This document shows positions 33,553 to 44,036 of a stretch of DNA of 64,000 nt, piece by piece. The notes under the pieces were generated by a model, which saw nothing but the letters and a program-made list of their open reading frames with translations, was not told the DNA's origin and made no database searches. Numbering within the stretch: the stretch's first letter is position 1; each line of letters begins with the position of its first letter. The stretch is from assembly GCA_022451485.1 (NCBI GenBank), contig JAKUQS010000007.1, forward strand, positions 79,746 through 143,745, in the 5' to 3' direction. This DNA is from Gammaproteobacteria bacterium (lineage in GTDB: Bacteria > Pseudomonadota > Gammaproteobacteria > Arenicellales > UBA868). Position numbers and translations under genes: made by a program.

Positions 33553-36237
33553 GTGACAAAAAAACTGGTGTTGGTCGATGGGTCGTCCTATCTTTATCGG
33601 GCCTATCATGCCATGCCGGATCTGACGACCTCGAGTGGTGAAACCACGGGGGCTATCTACGGTGTTATCAACATGTTGCGTCGGCAGTTGAAGGAGCATC
33701 CGTCAGATTATCTGGTGGTTGTTTTCGATGCGCCTGGTAAAACCTTCCGTGATGATATTTACCCTGACTACAAGTCGAACCGACCTCCAATGCCGGATGA
33801 TCTGCGCGCGCAAATAGCACCCACCCACGATGTGATCCAAGCGATGGGTATTCCGTTGTTGTCGGTGGCGGCTGTTGAGGCAGACGATGTGATTGGCACG
33901 TTGTCTACTACGGCGAGCGCGATGTCGATTGACACGGACATCATGAGTGGTGACAAGGATCTTGCGCAGTTGGTTGGTAAGCGGGTCCGTCTGATTGACA
34001 GCATGAAAGGAGAAACTTACGACACGGCCGGTATTAAATCGCGTTTTGGTGTTGCGCCAGAACAGATTGTTGATTACCTCACGCTAGTGGGCGACGCAGT
34101 GGACAACGTGCCCGGAGTGCCAAAAGTGGGCCCAAAGACCGCAACGCGGTGGTTGGAAACCTATCGAACGCTCGATAATCTTGTCGCTCACGCTGAAGAC
34201 ATTAAGGGCAAGGTGGGCGACAACCTGCGCCAGTTCCTGGAGCAACTCCCTGTGTCTCGCCAGTTGGTGACGATCAAAACCGATGTTGAACTGGATGTGA
34301 CGCCGAAGGATCTGATCCAGTCCACCCCAGACGAGGACCGCCTGCGGGCGCTGTTTTCGCGACTCGAATTTAAAACCTGGTTATCTGAACTTGGCGGCAC
34401 GAATACCGCCGATACGCAGTCACCAGAGGTTAACTACACAATAATCCTGGATGAGAAATCCCTCAGGCAATGGATCAAGCGGTTGTCGAAGGCGGGTGTA
34501 TTTTCTCTTGATACCGAGACCACATCCTTAGATACCTTATGCGCTGAACTGGTGGGCATTTCGTTTACTGATCATGCCGGTGAAGGTGCTTATCTGCCGC
34601 TGGCACATGATTATGTGGGGGCTCCTTTGCAGGTCTCTCTCAAGGATGCGTTGACCTGTCTTCGACCTCTTCTGGAGGACTCCAAGATTGGCAAGATTGG
34701 CCAAAACCTAAAGTACGATCGATCCGTGTTGCAGAACTACGGCATCGATCTTAAGGGGATTCGCTTCGATACCATGCTGGAGTCTTATGTTCTTAATAGC
34801 ACAGGATCACGGCACGATATGAATACCTTAGCGCTCAAGTATCTCGGTTACCAAGTCGTTAAGTATGAGGAAGTTGCTGGCAGTGGTAAGTCGCAAGTGT
34901 CGTTTAGTCAAGTCGATGTGGAGCGGGCAGGTCATTACGCGGCGGAAGATGCTGACATAGCGATGCGACTGCATGAAAAGATTTATCCCCAGCTCCAGTT
35001 GGAGCCTGCATTGTGTTCGGTGTTGGAAACAATCGAGATTCCACTCGTGTCAGTTTTGTCGCGAGTGGAGCGGAACGGTGTGCGAGTGGACTGTGACATG
35101 CTATCTAACCACAGCATCGAACTGGGCGAACGAATTGCACAGATAGAGAAGAAAGCGCACGCGGCGGCGGGTGTCGCCTTTAACATTGCCTCGCCACGCC
35201 AGATTCAAGAGGTGTTGTTCGAAAAATTAGACTTGCCTATCATCAGCAAAACCCCGAAAGGGCAGCCCTCCACAGCTGAACATGTTCTTCAGGAACTGGC
35301 TGAAGATCACAAGTTGCCGCGGTTGATTCTTGAATACCGCAGCCTCAGCAAGTTGAAATCGACGTACACGGACAAGTTGCCGGAACTCGTTAGCCCGCTG
35401 ACCGGCCGTGTTCATACTTCTTATCACCAGGCTGCGGTCGCAACCGGACGCCTGTCATCGAGCAATCCTAACCTTCAGAATATCCCGGTGCGAACAGAAG
35501 AAGGCCGGCGAATCCGTCAAGCCTTTATTCCCGACCCAGGGCATGTCCTCGTGGCGGCCGATTATTCACAGATTGAGTTGCGCATCATGGCCCACCTCTC
35601 AGCGGATGAGGGACTGTTGTCAGCATTCGCAAACGATGCAGATATTCATCGCGCGACTGCGGCAGAGGTGTTTTCAATTAAACCATCGAAAGTAACGGAT
35701 GATCAGCGACGCAGCGCAAAAGCAATTAATTTTGGCCTGATTTACGGTATGTCAGCGTTTGGGCTGGGTAAGCAACTGGGAATCGGTCGTATAGAAGCCC
35801 AAGATTACATCGACCGCTATTTCTCCCGTTACCCGGGCGTTCAGGCATTCATGGAAAACACCCGAGTGCAGGCACGGGAACAACGCTTTGTTGAGACTGT
35901 ATTTGGCCGCCGGCTGTACCTGAACGATATGGGGTCGAGTAACCATGCCCGTCGACAGGCCGCAGAGCGGGCTGCGATCAACGCCCCCATGCAGGGGACT
36001 GCCGCTGATCTCATCAAGCTGGCTATGTTGGCCGTGGATAAGTCGATTACAGAGCAAAATTTGCAGATGCGGATGATCATGCAGGTCCACGATGAGCTGG
36101 TATTGGAAGTCAGCGAGGATGACGTCGACCAGACGCGGGCTATGCTGAATTCACTCATGACATCAGTCGCTGAACTGGCTGTGCCGCTCAAGGTTGAGGT
36201 GAGTGCCGGTAAGAATTGGGCGATGGCGCACGCCTAA
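33553..36237 (+). CDS. polA: DNA polymerase I
   Basis: Fills gaps and removes primers in replication and repair. 894 residues from GTG 33553, preceded by GGAG at 33541-33544; the 16-codon upstream extension was rejected. Three domains are seen: 5' nuclease (LVDGSSYLYRAYHA, residues 1 to about 290), 3'-5' exonuclease with intact FSLDTETTSLD, and polymerase with motif A ADYSQIELR, motif B RRSAKAINFGLIYG and motif C MQVHDE. The proofreading residues are kept. engB follows convergently. Confidence 0.97.
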   Translation: MTKKLVLVDGSSYLYRAYHAMPDLTTSSGETTGAIYGVINMLRRQLKEHPSDYLVVVFDAPGKTFRDDIYPDYKSNRPPMPDDLRAQIAPTHDVIQAMGIPLLSVAAVEADDVIGTLSTTASAMSIDTDIMSGDKDLAQLVGKRVRLIDSMKGETYDTAGIKSRFGVAPEQIVDYLTLVGDAVDNVPGVPKVGPKTATRWLETYRTLDNLVAHAEDIKGKVGDNLRQFLEQLPVSRQLVTIKTDVELDVTPKDLIQSTPDEDRLRALFSRLEFKTWLSELGGTNTADTQSPEVNYTIILDEKSLRQWIKRLSKAGVFSLDTETTSLDTLCAELVGISFTDHAGEGAYLPLAHDYVGAPLQVSLKDALTCLRPLLEDSKIGKIGQNLKYDRSVLQNYGIDLKGIRFDTMLESYVLNSTGSRHDMNTLALKYLGYQVVKYEEVAGSGKSQVSFSQVDVERAGHYAAEDADIAMRLHEKIYPQLQLEPALCSVLETIEIPLVSVLSRVERNGVRVDCDMLSNHSIELGERIAQIEKKAHAAAGVAFNIASPRQIQEVLFEKLDLPIISKTPKGQPSTAEHVLQELAEDHKLPRLILEYRSLSKLKSTYTDKLPELVSPLTGRVHTSYHQAAVATGRLSSSNPNLQNIPVRTEEGRRIRQAFIPDPGHVLVAADYSQIELRIMAHLSADEGLLSAFANDADIHRATAAEVFSIKPSKVTDDQRRSAKAINFGLIYGMSAFGLGKQLGIGRIEAQDYIDRYFSRYPGVQAFMENTRVQAREQRFVETVFGRRLYLNDMGSSNHARRQAAERAAINAPMQGTAADLIKLAMLAVDKSITEQNLQMRMIMQVHDELVLEVSEDDVDQTRAMLNSLMTSVAELAVPLKVEVSAGKNWAMAHA

Positions 36238-36254
36238 GCGGCGGTTGTCGATGG

Positions 36255-36881
36255 TCAGTTGTTGACTGGTCGGGGTTCGCTCATCAGTAGTTGCACGATT
36301 TTGGCCCGCGCCTCTTCGACACCCTCCTTTTTAGTGGCTGAGAAAAGTTGCGCGCTGAACAGCGGGAACTCAACCAGTTGTTTCTGCACCGTGCGCATTG
36401 TTTTTTGGGCAGCACTTCTGGACAGTTTGTCTCGTTTAGTTAGAAGCAAGTGGACCGGTAATGTGTGATGGCGGCACCAATTGAGCATTTCTTGATCCAT
36501 TGCCATTAGGCCGCGGCGGATGTCGATAGGTAGGATGAGTCCTCTTAAAGCCTGTCGAGTACTGAAATAACGATTGATCGTTTTCTGCCAGTGTTGCCGC
36601 AATTCGTGTGAGGTCCTGGCAAAGCCGTATCCAGGTAGATCAACCAGCCGGTGATCGGGAGTTAGGTCAAAAAAGACAATTTGGCGGGTACGGCCGGGTG
36701 TTTTGCTGGTCCGGGCGAGGCCTGTACGACCCGTAATGGCGTTGATAGCGCTGGATTTGCCAACATTTGAACGTCCGGCAACGGCAATTTCGCTACCCGA
36801 GTCTATAGGCCACTCGTGGTGGGTGTGCGCGCTACAGACAAATTGAGCCTGGTTTAGGGTCGCGCTGTTGATAGTCTTCAT
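36255..36881 (-). CDS. engB: Ribosome-biogenesis GTPase EngB (YihA/YsxC)
   Basis: A small GTPase needed for 50S assembly and division. 208 residues with G1 AVAGRSNVGKSS, the GTPase switch DLPGYGFA and G4 LTKRDKLS. It lies between polA (convergent) and the cytochrome c4 gene (divergent), the same grouping found in Pseudomonas and relatives. ATG 36881; the shared upstream region contains TATAAT at 36888-36893 on the plus strand. Confidence 0.95.
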   Translation of the reverse strand: MKTINSATLNQAQFVCSAHTHHEWPIDSGSEIAVAGRSNVGKSSAINAITGRTGLARTSKTPGRTRQIVFFDLTPDHRLVDLPGYGFARTSHELRQHWQKTINRYFSTRQALRGLILPIDIRRGLMAMDQEMLNWCRHHTLPVHLLLTKRDKLSRSAAQKTMRTVQKQLVEFPLFSAQLFSATKKEGVEEARAKIVQLLMSEPRPVNN

Positions 36882-36997
36882 GGAGGTTATAATCGCGCGC
36901 CAGTCGGAGATGGATTGGGGCCTGCCCCATCAGTTGTGATCGTCACACCAATGTGGCAAGGTTTTTCTGGAGCCGAGAACTTTTGGGGACTAGTGTA

Positions 36998-37606
36998 ATG
37001 AAACGGCCAATATTGATCATTATCGCGCTTCTAATCTGTGTTGCCACACCAATTCATTCGGTGGTAGCGGGTGATGCCATGGCTGGGAAGGTTAAGGCCC
37101 AGTTGTGTGCTGCTTGTCACGGTGCGGGTGGCAATAGTGTGAACAGCCAGTTCCCGTCACTTGCAGGGCAGGTGCCCGGTTATATTGCGGCACAATTGGC
37201 CCTATTTAAGTCAGGTAGCCGTGCTAACCCAGTGATGGCTGGTATGGCAGCACCGTTATCGCAGACTGACATGCAAGATTTGGACGCCTATTTTTCGGCA
37301 CAGCCATCAATCCTTGGCAGTATTTCTGAATCTGATGTCACGGCGGCGGAGAGCGGCGGTAGACTTTACCGCGGTGGTTTCAAGGCATTGGGTGTGGCGC
37401 CATGCATGGGTTGTCACGGGCCCGCTGGGCGGGGTATTCCACCGAAATACCCGCGTTTGGCCGGTCAGCATCCGGAATATCTGGAACAACAGTTGCGCGC
37501 GTTCAAGACTAAGACACGCGAGCATTCGATGATGAACTCAATAGCGTTCTTGTTGACTCCCCAACAGATGCGGGAAGTGTCGTTGTACGTCTCTGCCTTG
37601 AAGTAG
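36998..37606 (+). CDS. Cytochrome c4 (diheme)
   Basis: A periplasmic diheme electron carrier to terminal oxidases. 202 residues from ATG 36998 with GGGGAC upstream. A Sec signal (ILIIIALLICVATPIHSVVAG) precedes two similar halves, each with one heme site: CAACH and CMGCH. Each half also has a distal heme-ligand Met candidate (PVMAGMA and HSMMNSI). Confidence 0.94.
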   Translation: MKRPILIIIALLICVATPIHSVVAGDAMAGKVKAQLCAACHGAGGNSVNSQFPSLAGQVPGYIAAQLALFKSGSRANPVMAGMAAPLSQTDMQDLDAYFSAQPSILGSISESDVTAAESGGRLYRGGFKALGVAPCMGCHGPAGRGIPPKYPRLAGQHPEYLEQQLRAFKTKTREHSMMNSIAFLLTPQQMREVSLYVSALK

Positions 37607-37729
37607 GCAGTGTTTGAACATCGGGCGTATACGCGCTTGTTTCTCGCGGGGAATGTCTTTAAAGAGCGATGTGTGCCTACGAGTTTGTCTGTAGACATTC
37701 AGCAACCGACGTAGCATCCTGAGGCTATG

Positions 37730-39115
37730 ATGGACAAGAGCAAACTCTGGTCCGGTCGATTTGATGGTGAAACCAGTAACCTGACCGAAGCGTTCACTGC
37801 ATCGCAGCATTTTGACCGTCGCCTAGCTAAATATGATCTGGCTGGCACGATGGCGCACGTGCGTATGTTGCAGGCGTGCAGCATCATAACGCCTGGCGAT
37901 AGTGAAGAGATCCTTACGGGTTTGCGGCAGATTATTGAGGAAATTCGTGAACATCGCTTTCCTTGGCGAGTGGAACATGAAGATGTGCACATGAACATTG
38001 AGGCCCGCTTGATCGAGCTTATCGGAGACGCCGGGAAGAAGGTGCACACCGGTCGTTCACGCAATGATCAAGTTGCGACTGATTTGCGGTTATTTGTCCG
38101 ATCAGCGATTGACCAGACCTTGCAGGCTGTTTCTGCACTGCAATCCGCCTTAGTGGACGTCGCGGATCGTGAGGCTGACACGATTATGCCGGGGCTCACC
38201 CATCTTCAAAGCGCACAACCAGTGACTGCCGGGCATCACCTGCTGGCATGGGTCGAAATGCTGGAGCGAGACTGGCAACGATGCCGAGATTGCCGACGCA
38301 GGGTCAATATATCCCCGTTGGGGTCAGGCGCATTGGCTGGAACCAGTTTCCCGATCGATCGGGAAATGACGGCAGCAGAGCTTGGGTTTCAAGATGTCTC
38401 GGAGAATTCCCTTGACGCAGTATCAGACCGCGATTTCGTGATCGAGTTTTGTGGCGCGGCAGCATTGCTTGGCATACACCTGTCTCGCATGGCAGAGGAC
38501 TTGGTGTTGTGGTCGTCCGAGAACTGCCGTTTCGTTGATTTAGGTGATGGCTTCTGTACCGGATCAAGCATTATGCCGCAGAAGAAAAACCCCGACGTTG
38601 CGGAACTCGTTCGTGGTAAAAGCGGCCGGTTGTTAGGTAATGTGACTAGCTTAATGGTCCTGATGAAGGGCCAACCGTTGTCCTACAACCGCGATAATCA
38701 GGAAGATAAGGAACCGTTATTCGACACGGTTGACACAGTGCTGGCGTGCTTGCAGGTAATGACCGCCATGTTGTCCAACATGAGATTCGATCGTGAAGTC
38801 ATGCGAGCGGCGGCGTTACGCGGTTATGCGACGGCAACGGATTTGGCTGACTACTTGGTTCGCAAAGGTATTCCTTTTCGCGATGCGCACGCAATTGTGG
38901 GCAAGGTTATTCGGAGCGCACAGGATCAGGGCGTGGATCTTGACGAACTTTCGCTCGACGTGCTGCGGGGGTTTTCTTCACACATACAGAGCGATGTCTA
39001 CGATGTGCTCAGTTTGGAAGGATCAATAGCGGCCAGAGATCAGGTGGGCGGCACTGCGCCTCAGCAGGTGCGTGAGGCGATCGACCGGTGTCGACAGCGC
39101 TTGGCGGGTCGATGA
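37730..39115 (+). CDS. argH: Argininosuccinate lyase
   Basis: The last step of arginine synthesis: cleaves argininosuccinate to arginine and fumarate. 461 residues. KLWSGRFDG is at the start, [16 protein letters not shown] and the fumarase-superfamily signature [19 protein letters not shown] are intact. ATG 37730 is preferred over the adjacent ATG 37727 because GAGG lies at 37721-37724. Its stop overlaps the lptM start (ATGA). Confidence 0.97.
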   Translation: MDKSKLWSGRFDGETSNLTEAFTASQHFDRRLAKYDLAGTMAHVRMLQACSIITPGDSEEILTGLRQIIEEIREHRFPWRVEHEDVHMNIEARLIELIGDAGKKVHTGRSRNDQVATDLRLFVRSAIDQTLQAVSALQSALVDVADREADTIMPGLTHLQSAQPVTAGHHLLAWVEMLERDWQRCRDCRRRVNISPLGSGALAGTSFPIDREMTAAELGFQDVSENSLDAVSDRDFVIEFCGAAALLGIHLSRMAEDLVLWSSENCRFVDLGDGFCTGSSIMPQKKNPDVAELVRGKSGRLLGNVTSLMVLMKGQPLSYNRDNQEDKEPLFDTVDTVLACLQVMTAMLSNMRFDREVMRAAALRGYATATDLADYLVRKGIPFRDAHAIVGKVIRSAQDQGVDLDELSLDVLRGFSSHIQSDVYDVLSLEGSIAARDQVGGTAPQQVREAIDRCRQRLAGR

Positions 39116-39303
39116 ATATTAACTCTTATGCGTCGGATTCAGGTTGGGCGGGGCTAACAGGGGAATGGCGAGTCGCTGGTCGATACTTCATAAATGTTGT
39201 TTTGGCTCTCGCTGTTGTAGTGTTGTTATCGGCGTGTGGGCAAAAAGGACCGCTGTATCATCCTGAGTCAGTCGTTGATCAGGACCGAGCGACTGTTGAT
39301 TAG
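39112..39303 (+). CDS. lptM: LPS translocon maturation lipoprotein LptM (YifL-like)
   Basis: A 63-residue lipoprotein. After a long n-region, the hydrophobic run [14 protein letters not shown] ends in the lipobox, and [10 protein letters not shown] is the conserved mature start of LptM. In E. coli LptM promotes disulfide maturation of the LptD/LptE translocon. It is encoded between argH and lysA, overlapping argH by four bases and ending 11 bases before lysA. Confidence 0.88.
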   Translation: MNINSYASDSGWAGLTGEWRVAGRYFINVVLALAVVVLLSACGQKGPLYHPESVVDQDRATVD

Positions 39304-39314
39304 GTAATCTGTCA

Positions 39315-40571
39315 GTGGAACCTTGTCACTACGAAGGAGATGCGCTGTGGATCGAAGGAGTGCGCCTCACCGATATCGCAGCCGCAGTTGGAACACCTTG
39401 TTATGTGTATTCCCGTGCCGCATTAGAGCAGCACTGGTTGGCTTTTGACGCGGCGTTTGGCGATTATCCACATCAGATCTGTTACGCGGTCAAGGCCAAT
39501 GGTTCCCTGGCAATACTCGATTTATTGGGGCGTCTTGGCTCTGGTTTTGACATCGTGTCTGGTGGTGAACTTGAGCGAGTATTGTGTGTTGGCGGCGCCC
39601 CGAGTCAGATCATTTTTTCAGGAGTGGGTAAAAGCAAAGCGGAAATTCGTCGGGCGCTGCAAGTGGGGATCAAGTGTCTTAACCTTGAATCCGATGCGGA
39701 GCTTTATCGCGTTAATGATGTTGCAGAACAGTCGGGTTTAAAAGCGCCGATTGCGATTCGGATTAACCCAGATGTCGACGCGAAAACGCACCCGTATATC
39801 GCTACGGGTCTCCGTGACAACAAGTTTGGTATTGCCGTTGAGGCGGCTGTTGAGACTTATCGCGCAGCGTGTGCGATGGACAATGTTGAGGTGCTCGGAG
39901 TCGCGTGCCACATTGGCTCGCAATTGATTGAACTCTCGCCGTTTCTAAATGCGCTCGAAAGAACCATTGATTTCATTTTCGAACTGCAAAACGAAGGTAT
40001 CGAGTTAACGCATCTGGACCTGGGCGGGGGTCTTGGTATTCGTTATGGTGACGAGTCGCCGCCCTCGCCGCGCGAATACATTGTGGCACTGCTTGAGATT
40101 CTTCATCGGCGTGGCTGTGGGTTGCCCGTTAGCATTGAACCGGGACGATCGATTGTAGGTAATGCTGGTGTTTTGCTGACCCGGGTCGAATACCTGAAAG
40201 AGAATGCGTGGCGCAATTTTGCGGTGATCGATGCGGCAATGAATGACCTGATTCGCCCCGCGTTATACCAGGCATGGCACGATGTCCTGCCGGTGAATCG
40301 TGCTGACGGAAAGAATGCAAAGGTCTACGACATCGTTGGTCCGGTTTGTGAGTCTGGCGATTTTCTTGCCAAGGATCGTCGACTCGCGACAGCTGAGGGC
40401 GAAGTGCTTGCGATTGGCTCGGCCGGAGCTTATGGCTTTGTTTTGAGTTCAAACTACAACGCTCGGCCGCGCGCAGCAGAAGTGATGGTGGATGGTGATG
40501 AATTTCATCTTGTCCGGCCACGGGAAACGTTTGAACAGATGCTGGGCGACGAGAGCCGGTTTCCTGGTTGA
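39315..40571 (+). CDS. lysA: Diaminopimelate decarboxylase
   Basis: A PLP enzyme forming L-lysine from meso-diaminopimelate. 418 residues, GTG start at 39315. The PLP lysine lies in CYAVKANGS; HIGSQ, the glycine-rich GGGLGI, EPGRS and the substrate motif GPVCESGDF are present. In many Gammaproteobacteria dapF follows, but here a membrane glycosyltransferase takes its place. Confidence 0.97.
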   Translation: MEPCHYEGDALWIEGVRLTDIAAAVGTPCYVYSRAALEQHWLAFDAAFGDYPHQICYAVKANGSLAILDLLGRLGSGFDIVSGGELERVLCVGGAPSQIIFSGVGKSKAEIRRALQVGIKCLNLESDAELYRVNDVAEQSGLKAPIAIRINPDVDAKTHPYIATGLRDNKFGIAVEAAVETYRAACAMDNVEVLGVACHIGSQLIELSPFLNALERTIDFIFELQNEGIELTHLDLGGGLGIRYGDESPPSPREYIVALLEILHRRGCGLPVSIEPGRSIVGNAGVLLTRVEYLKENAWRNFAVIDAAMNDLIRPALYQAWHDVLPVNRADGKNAKVYDIVGPVCESGDFLAKDRRLATAEGEVLAIGSAGAYGFVLSSNYNARPRAAEVMVDGDEFHLVRPRETFEQMLGDESRFPG

Positions 40572-40620
40572 TCATTCTGGTGAACCCTGTGTTGTTAGGA
40601 TCAAACGGAAAGCACGCGAG

Positions 40621-42162
40621 ATGGTGAACTGGCTCTTATCAGATCCTGCCGACCGGCGATTTCTTTGGATCACCGGGGTGTCGTGTGTGATTGCGAGTAT
40701 TGGTTTATCAATCTGGGCGATCTACAGCGACCCTATTATCAATAACGATGGCGTCGGCTATGTGCGCACCGCGGAGTTCTTTGGCAATGGCCAGTGGTCT
40801 TTGGCGTTTGCCGATTTCAAATGGCCGTTTTATTCCTTTTTTATGTGGATGGTTTCTGCCTTAACCGGGCTATCTCTTAAGGGGGCCGGGCACGTGATTA
40901 ACACCGTGTGTTTCTCCGGTGTCATCCTGTTATTTATTGCTGTCATCCGGGCGCTCGGTGGCAAGTCAAAGCGTCTCACGGTGTTGGCCGCCATCGTGGC
41001 GCTCGCGCATCCGGCTTTTAACGAGTACCGCTCGTTTGTTATTCGTGACCCCGGTTATCTCGCCGGGTATTTAGCCGCCCTGTATTGCTTGTTGCTTTGC
41101 CAAAAAGATTCCAGTTGGAGAGCTCGGGTTGCTGTATTGGTTGCGCTGGTGGCAGCGAGCCTGTTTCGTATCGAAGGGGTGGTATTTCTGTTTCTGTCGC
41201 CGTTGTTATTTGTCATGGTCAGCCAAAATTTTGATCAGCGACGTTGGCCGCTGCTTCTCATAGCGGCGACGCCGCTTATCGGTCTTGGAGTGATTTTGTC
41301 AGGGTGGTTTTTGGTACCTGATGGAAAGATCGGTTTTTGGAGTGTGCTCAGTAACCCCCAGGGCGTGGTGGTAACGGTGTGGGAGCAGGTTGCAGGCACC
41401 TTATCGAGCAAGCTCGATCTTTTACGTGAGGAATTCCTTGGACGTTATTCCGCGGGGTATGCATACGTCTTGTTTGGTCTGACGGTCACGACTATTGTGA
41501 CCAGCGCGATCTTATCGGAGTTAACCATACCGTTCGCAGTGTTAGCGGTGTACGGTTACACCAGTGGCCTGTGCTTTGGCAATGGTGGCCAACGCCGCGT
41601 CTGGTTAGCGCTGCTTTCGATCAACCTGGCAATTTTGCTGGTATTTGTTTTGATCATGTTGTTTCTTGCGCCGCGGTACATGTTGACATTGTCTGTGACG
41701 GCTTTGCTGGCAGTGCCGTTTGTTTTGGAACATGTTCTGAAGCGCATTCGTTGGCGCGATTTGAAGGGTCTGCGATTGTTGGTGGCGGTGATTGTCTTGT
41801 TGTGGATTGCTGGCGAGAGTATTAGCGGCATCCACAATCCCGCGACAAAACTTCATTTACGTGAGTCAGGTCAGTGGTTACAACCGTATACGGTGGGTCG
41901 CGCAGGTTCCCTGGTGACCAATGACAAAAGGATTCTTTATTACGCGGGACGCTACATGGATCGAACCCATGTCGAGCGGGATCTTACGTCATTATTGCGC
42001 GGTTTAGAGAAACAGCGTTGGGAAGGCGCAGTGTTCGTTGCGGTCCGTCTCAGGGACGGCGAAGACGAAGTCGGTGTGGTGAGCGCGCTCGGTCTTGAGC
42101 ACATCAAGCGGTTTGAAAACCACCGGGGGGACCGGGTCCTTATTTTTTCTTTAGACCCCTAG
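40621..42162 (+). CDS. Predicted membrane glycosyltransferase (ArnT/PMT-like, GT-C)
   Basis: A 513-residue polytopic protein with about ten hydrophobic segments. The first loop carries DPIINNDGVGYVRTAEFF: an acidic residue shortly after TM1, as in the GT-C catalytic loop of ArnT and dolichol-phosphate mannosyltransferases. A soluble C-terminal part follows the last helix. It probably moves a lipid-linked sugar onto LPS or another envelope acceptor. The upstream 43 codons of the longer frame overlap lysA and were rejected; ATG 40621 begins MVNWLLSDP. The acceptor is unknown. Confidence 0.65.
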   Translation: MVNWLLSDPADRRFLWITGVSCVIASIGLSIWAIYSDPIINNDGVGYVRTAEFFGNGQWSLAFADFKWPFYSFFMWMVSALTGLSLKGAGHVINTVCFSGVILLFIAVIRALGGKSKRLTVLAAIVALAHPAFNEYRSFVIRDPGYLAGYLAALYCLLLCQKDSSWRARVAVLVALVAASLFRIEGVVFLFLSPLLFVMVSQNFDQRRWPLLLIAATPLIGLGVILSGWFLVPDGKIGFWSVLSNPQGVVVTVWEQVAGTLSSKLDLLREEFLGRYSAGYAYVLFGLTVTTIVTSAILSELTIPFAVLAVYGYTSGLCFGNGGQRRVWLALLSINLAILLVFVLIMLFLAPRYMLTLSVTALLAVPFVLEHVLKRIRWRDLKGLRLLVAVIVLLWIAGESISGIHNPATKLHLRESGQWLQPYTVGRAGSLVTNDKRILYYAGRYMDRTHVERDLTSLLRGLEKQRWEGAVFVAVRLRDGEDEVGVVSALGLEHIKRFENHRGDRVLIFSLDP

Positions 42163-42185
42163 CGACCTCTTTGTTAGGCGGGATA

Positions 42186-43658
42186 TCAGCCGACGGCAGG
42201 CACCTCGGAGGCACGGCGCCTAGGGAATGGGGGTTTTCCACTCGGCTTGGTGAGGGCATACGGTGCAGTTGATGGAGCCGCTTCTGCTAGGGTTCGGGAT
42301 TCATTTGTAGCTAGAGGTGATGTCTCCCCAACGGATGGGTTTTCACTCACCGATGTTTTGACAACATTGGCGGATTGGCGCTGGGCTGATCCTCGTGTGG
42401 AAGCATCAGGCGTTCGATTTGGAATGGGGGGTTCAATTTTTCGCCGTGGTTTTCCGACCTTATCTCGGTGCGATGTTCTTAAAGGCGCTATATCCTGCGG
42501 TAAGATTTCCTGCTTGTTAAGCGTATGTCCGATGAAGCTTTCGATATCGATCAGCGAGAAGGCATGATCTTCACAAGCGAAACTGATCGCATGCCCGCTA
42601 GCCCCCGCACGGGCGGTGCGACCGATGCGGTGAACATAATCTTCAGGATCCTGCGGTAGATCAAAATTAAAAACGTGGCTGACGCTCGGAATATGAAGGC
42701 CACGCGCAGCGACATCTGTAGCAACCAACATTTGGAGGCGCCCTAAAGTAAATTCCGCCAGCAGGCGCTCTCTCTTTTTCTGCGGTACATCACCCGATAG
42801 CACGCCTACCGAGTATTTTTGCCGATCCAGTAAGCGACCGATTTTCTCCGTAGTGCCCCGCATATTGCAGAAGATCAGAACGCGCTCCCCGGCAAGTTTT
42901 TTAAGTAAACCCACTAGAAGCCCTAGTTTTTCCTCGTTTGCAGGGTAATACACCTCTTCAATTAATTGATCAGCTACTGGTGTGTCTGACTCGATCTTGA
43001 TTGAAATGGGGTCGTTCATATGTTCGTACGCTAGTTCTTCAACGCGACGAGACATCGTGGCGGAGAAAAGCATATTGAGTCGTTCATCCGGCGGCGGCAT
43101 GCGCCGCAGTACGTAACGTATATCGCGGATAAAACCCAGATCAAACATGCGGTCGGCTTCGTCGAGGACCAAGACCTGTACTGCCTTTAGGTCAAACAGG
43201 CCTTGCTTGTAGAAGTCGATAAAGCGGCCGGGCGTCCCAATCAGAATATCGACGCCGTGGCCCAGGGCTTCGGTTTGATCCTGGTAACCGGTACCTCCGT
43301 AAACCAAGCCCATGCGCAGGGCTGTGTATTTGCAGAGTTGGGTGGCGTCTCGATGAATCTGTATCGCCAGTTCCCGTGTTGGTGCCAGCACGACGGCACG
43401 GATACTTTTTGTTCCGTGTTCGATATGTGGTGACTGTCGTAATAGCCGATTAAATATGGCGAGTAGGAATGCAGCACTTTTTCCAGTGCCTGTTTGGGCC
43501 TGTCCAGCCACATCTTTGCCGGCCAGCGCAAGAGGCAGCGCCTGTTGTTGAATCTGTGTGCAATGGGAAAAGCCTGCCGTCTCGAGCCCGCGGATCAGTT
43601 CTGGCGCCAGATCAAGATCGGTAAATGGTTGATCTGTGAGATAAGAAGCGTTGTCCAT
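42186..43658 (-). CDS. rhlB: ATP-dependent RNA helicase RhlB-like (DEAD-box)
   Basis: A 490-residue DEAD-box helicase. The Q motif F..CTQIQQQALPLAL, Walker A AQTGTGKS, LDEADRMFDLGF, SAT and HRIGRTARAG are all present. The C-terminal hundred or so residues are disordered, basic and Pro/Ser-rich, suited to RNA or RNase E contacts. Divergence from trxA-rho matches the E. coli rhlB locus, which supports RhlB over other DEAD-box paralogs. Confidence 0.92.
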   Translation of the reverse strand: MDNASYLTDQPFTDLDLAPELIRGLETAGFSHCTQIQQQALPLALAGKDVAGQAQTGTGKSAAFLLAIFNRLLRQSPHIEHGTKSIRAVVLAPTRELAIQIHRDATQLCKYTALRMGLVYGGTGYQDQTEALGHGVDILIGTPGRFIDFYKQGLFDLKAVQVLVLDEADRMFDLGFIRDIRYVLRRMPPPDERLNMLFSATMSRRVEELAYEHMNDPISIKIESDTPVADQLIEEVYYPANEEKLGLLVGLLKKLAGERVLIFCNMRGTTEKIGRLLDRQKYSVGVLSGDVPQKKRERLLAEFTLGRLQMLVATDVAARGLHIPSVSHVFNFDLPQDPEDYVHRIGRTARAGASGHAISFACEDHAFSLIDIESFIGHTLNKQEILPQDIAPLRTSHRDKVGKPRRKIEPPIPNRTPDASTRGSAQRQSANVVKTSVSENPSVGETSPLATNESRTLAEAAPSTAPYALTKPSGKPPFPRRRASEVPAVG

Positions 43659-44036
43659 TAAATAGGTCTGTACGTGGTCAAATGGTTAGTTCTCCGATGT
43701 CGGTGACGGTGCTTGAGCGCGGCCCCGATGCGGTATTTTGAGTTAGAAGATAAAGGGGAAACGGCGCAAAACGTTTAGTTATACTGTGAGGCTAGGCTGG
43801 GCTATTTATGTGGTTTATCGCAATCTGTCCCGCCAAGCGCTCATTGATCACGCATTAAAACAACTTGCTTCGAGTTGAATGTTTCTGGTACAAAACAATT
43901 CCTGTCGGAGAGGAAGCGTAGAGGACGGGTTAAATGCCCTGTTATTCGGCCGGATTATAACACGCTGGTACCGGGGACTCCTGATACGCTAGGCTCTCGA
44001 CCTAAGTAACTAACTGATTTTAAGGATGCACACTGT
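43659..44036. other. Divergent intergenic region rhlB / trxA
   Basis: 378 bases without a coding frame I can support. It must contain promoters for rhlB (minus) and trxA-rho (plus). TATAAC near 43957 and TATACT near 43783 are possible plus-strand -10 elements, but neither has a good -35 at normal spacing. Confidence 0.5.

Noticed and set aside
40492..40620. Upstream part of the membrane glycosyltransferase frame
   Set aside because: Overlaps the end of lysA in another frame; the hydrophobic protein starts sensibly at ATG 40621.
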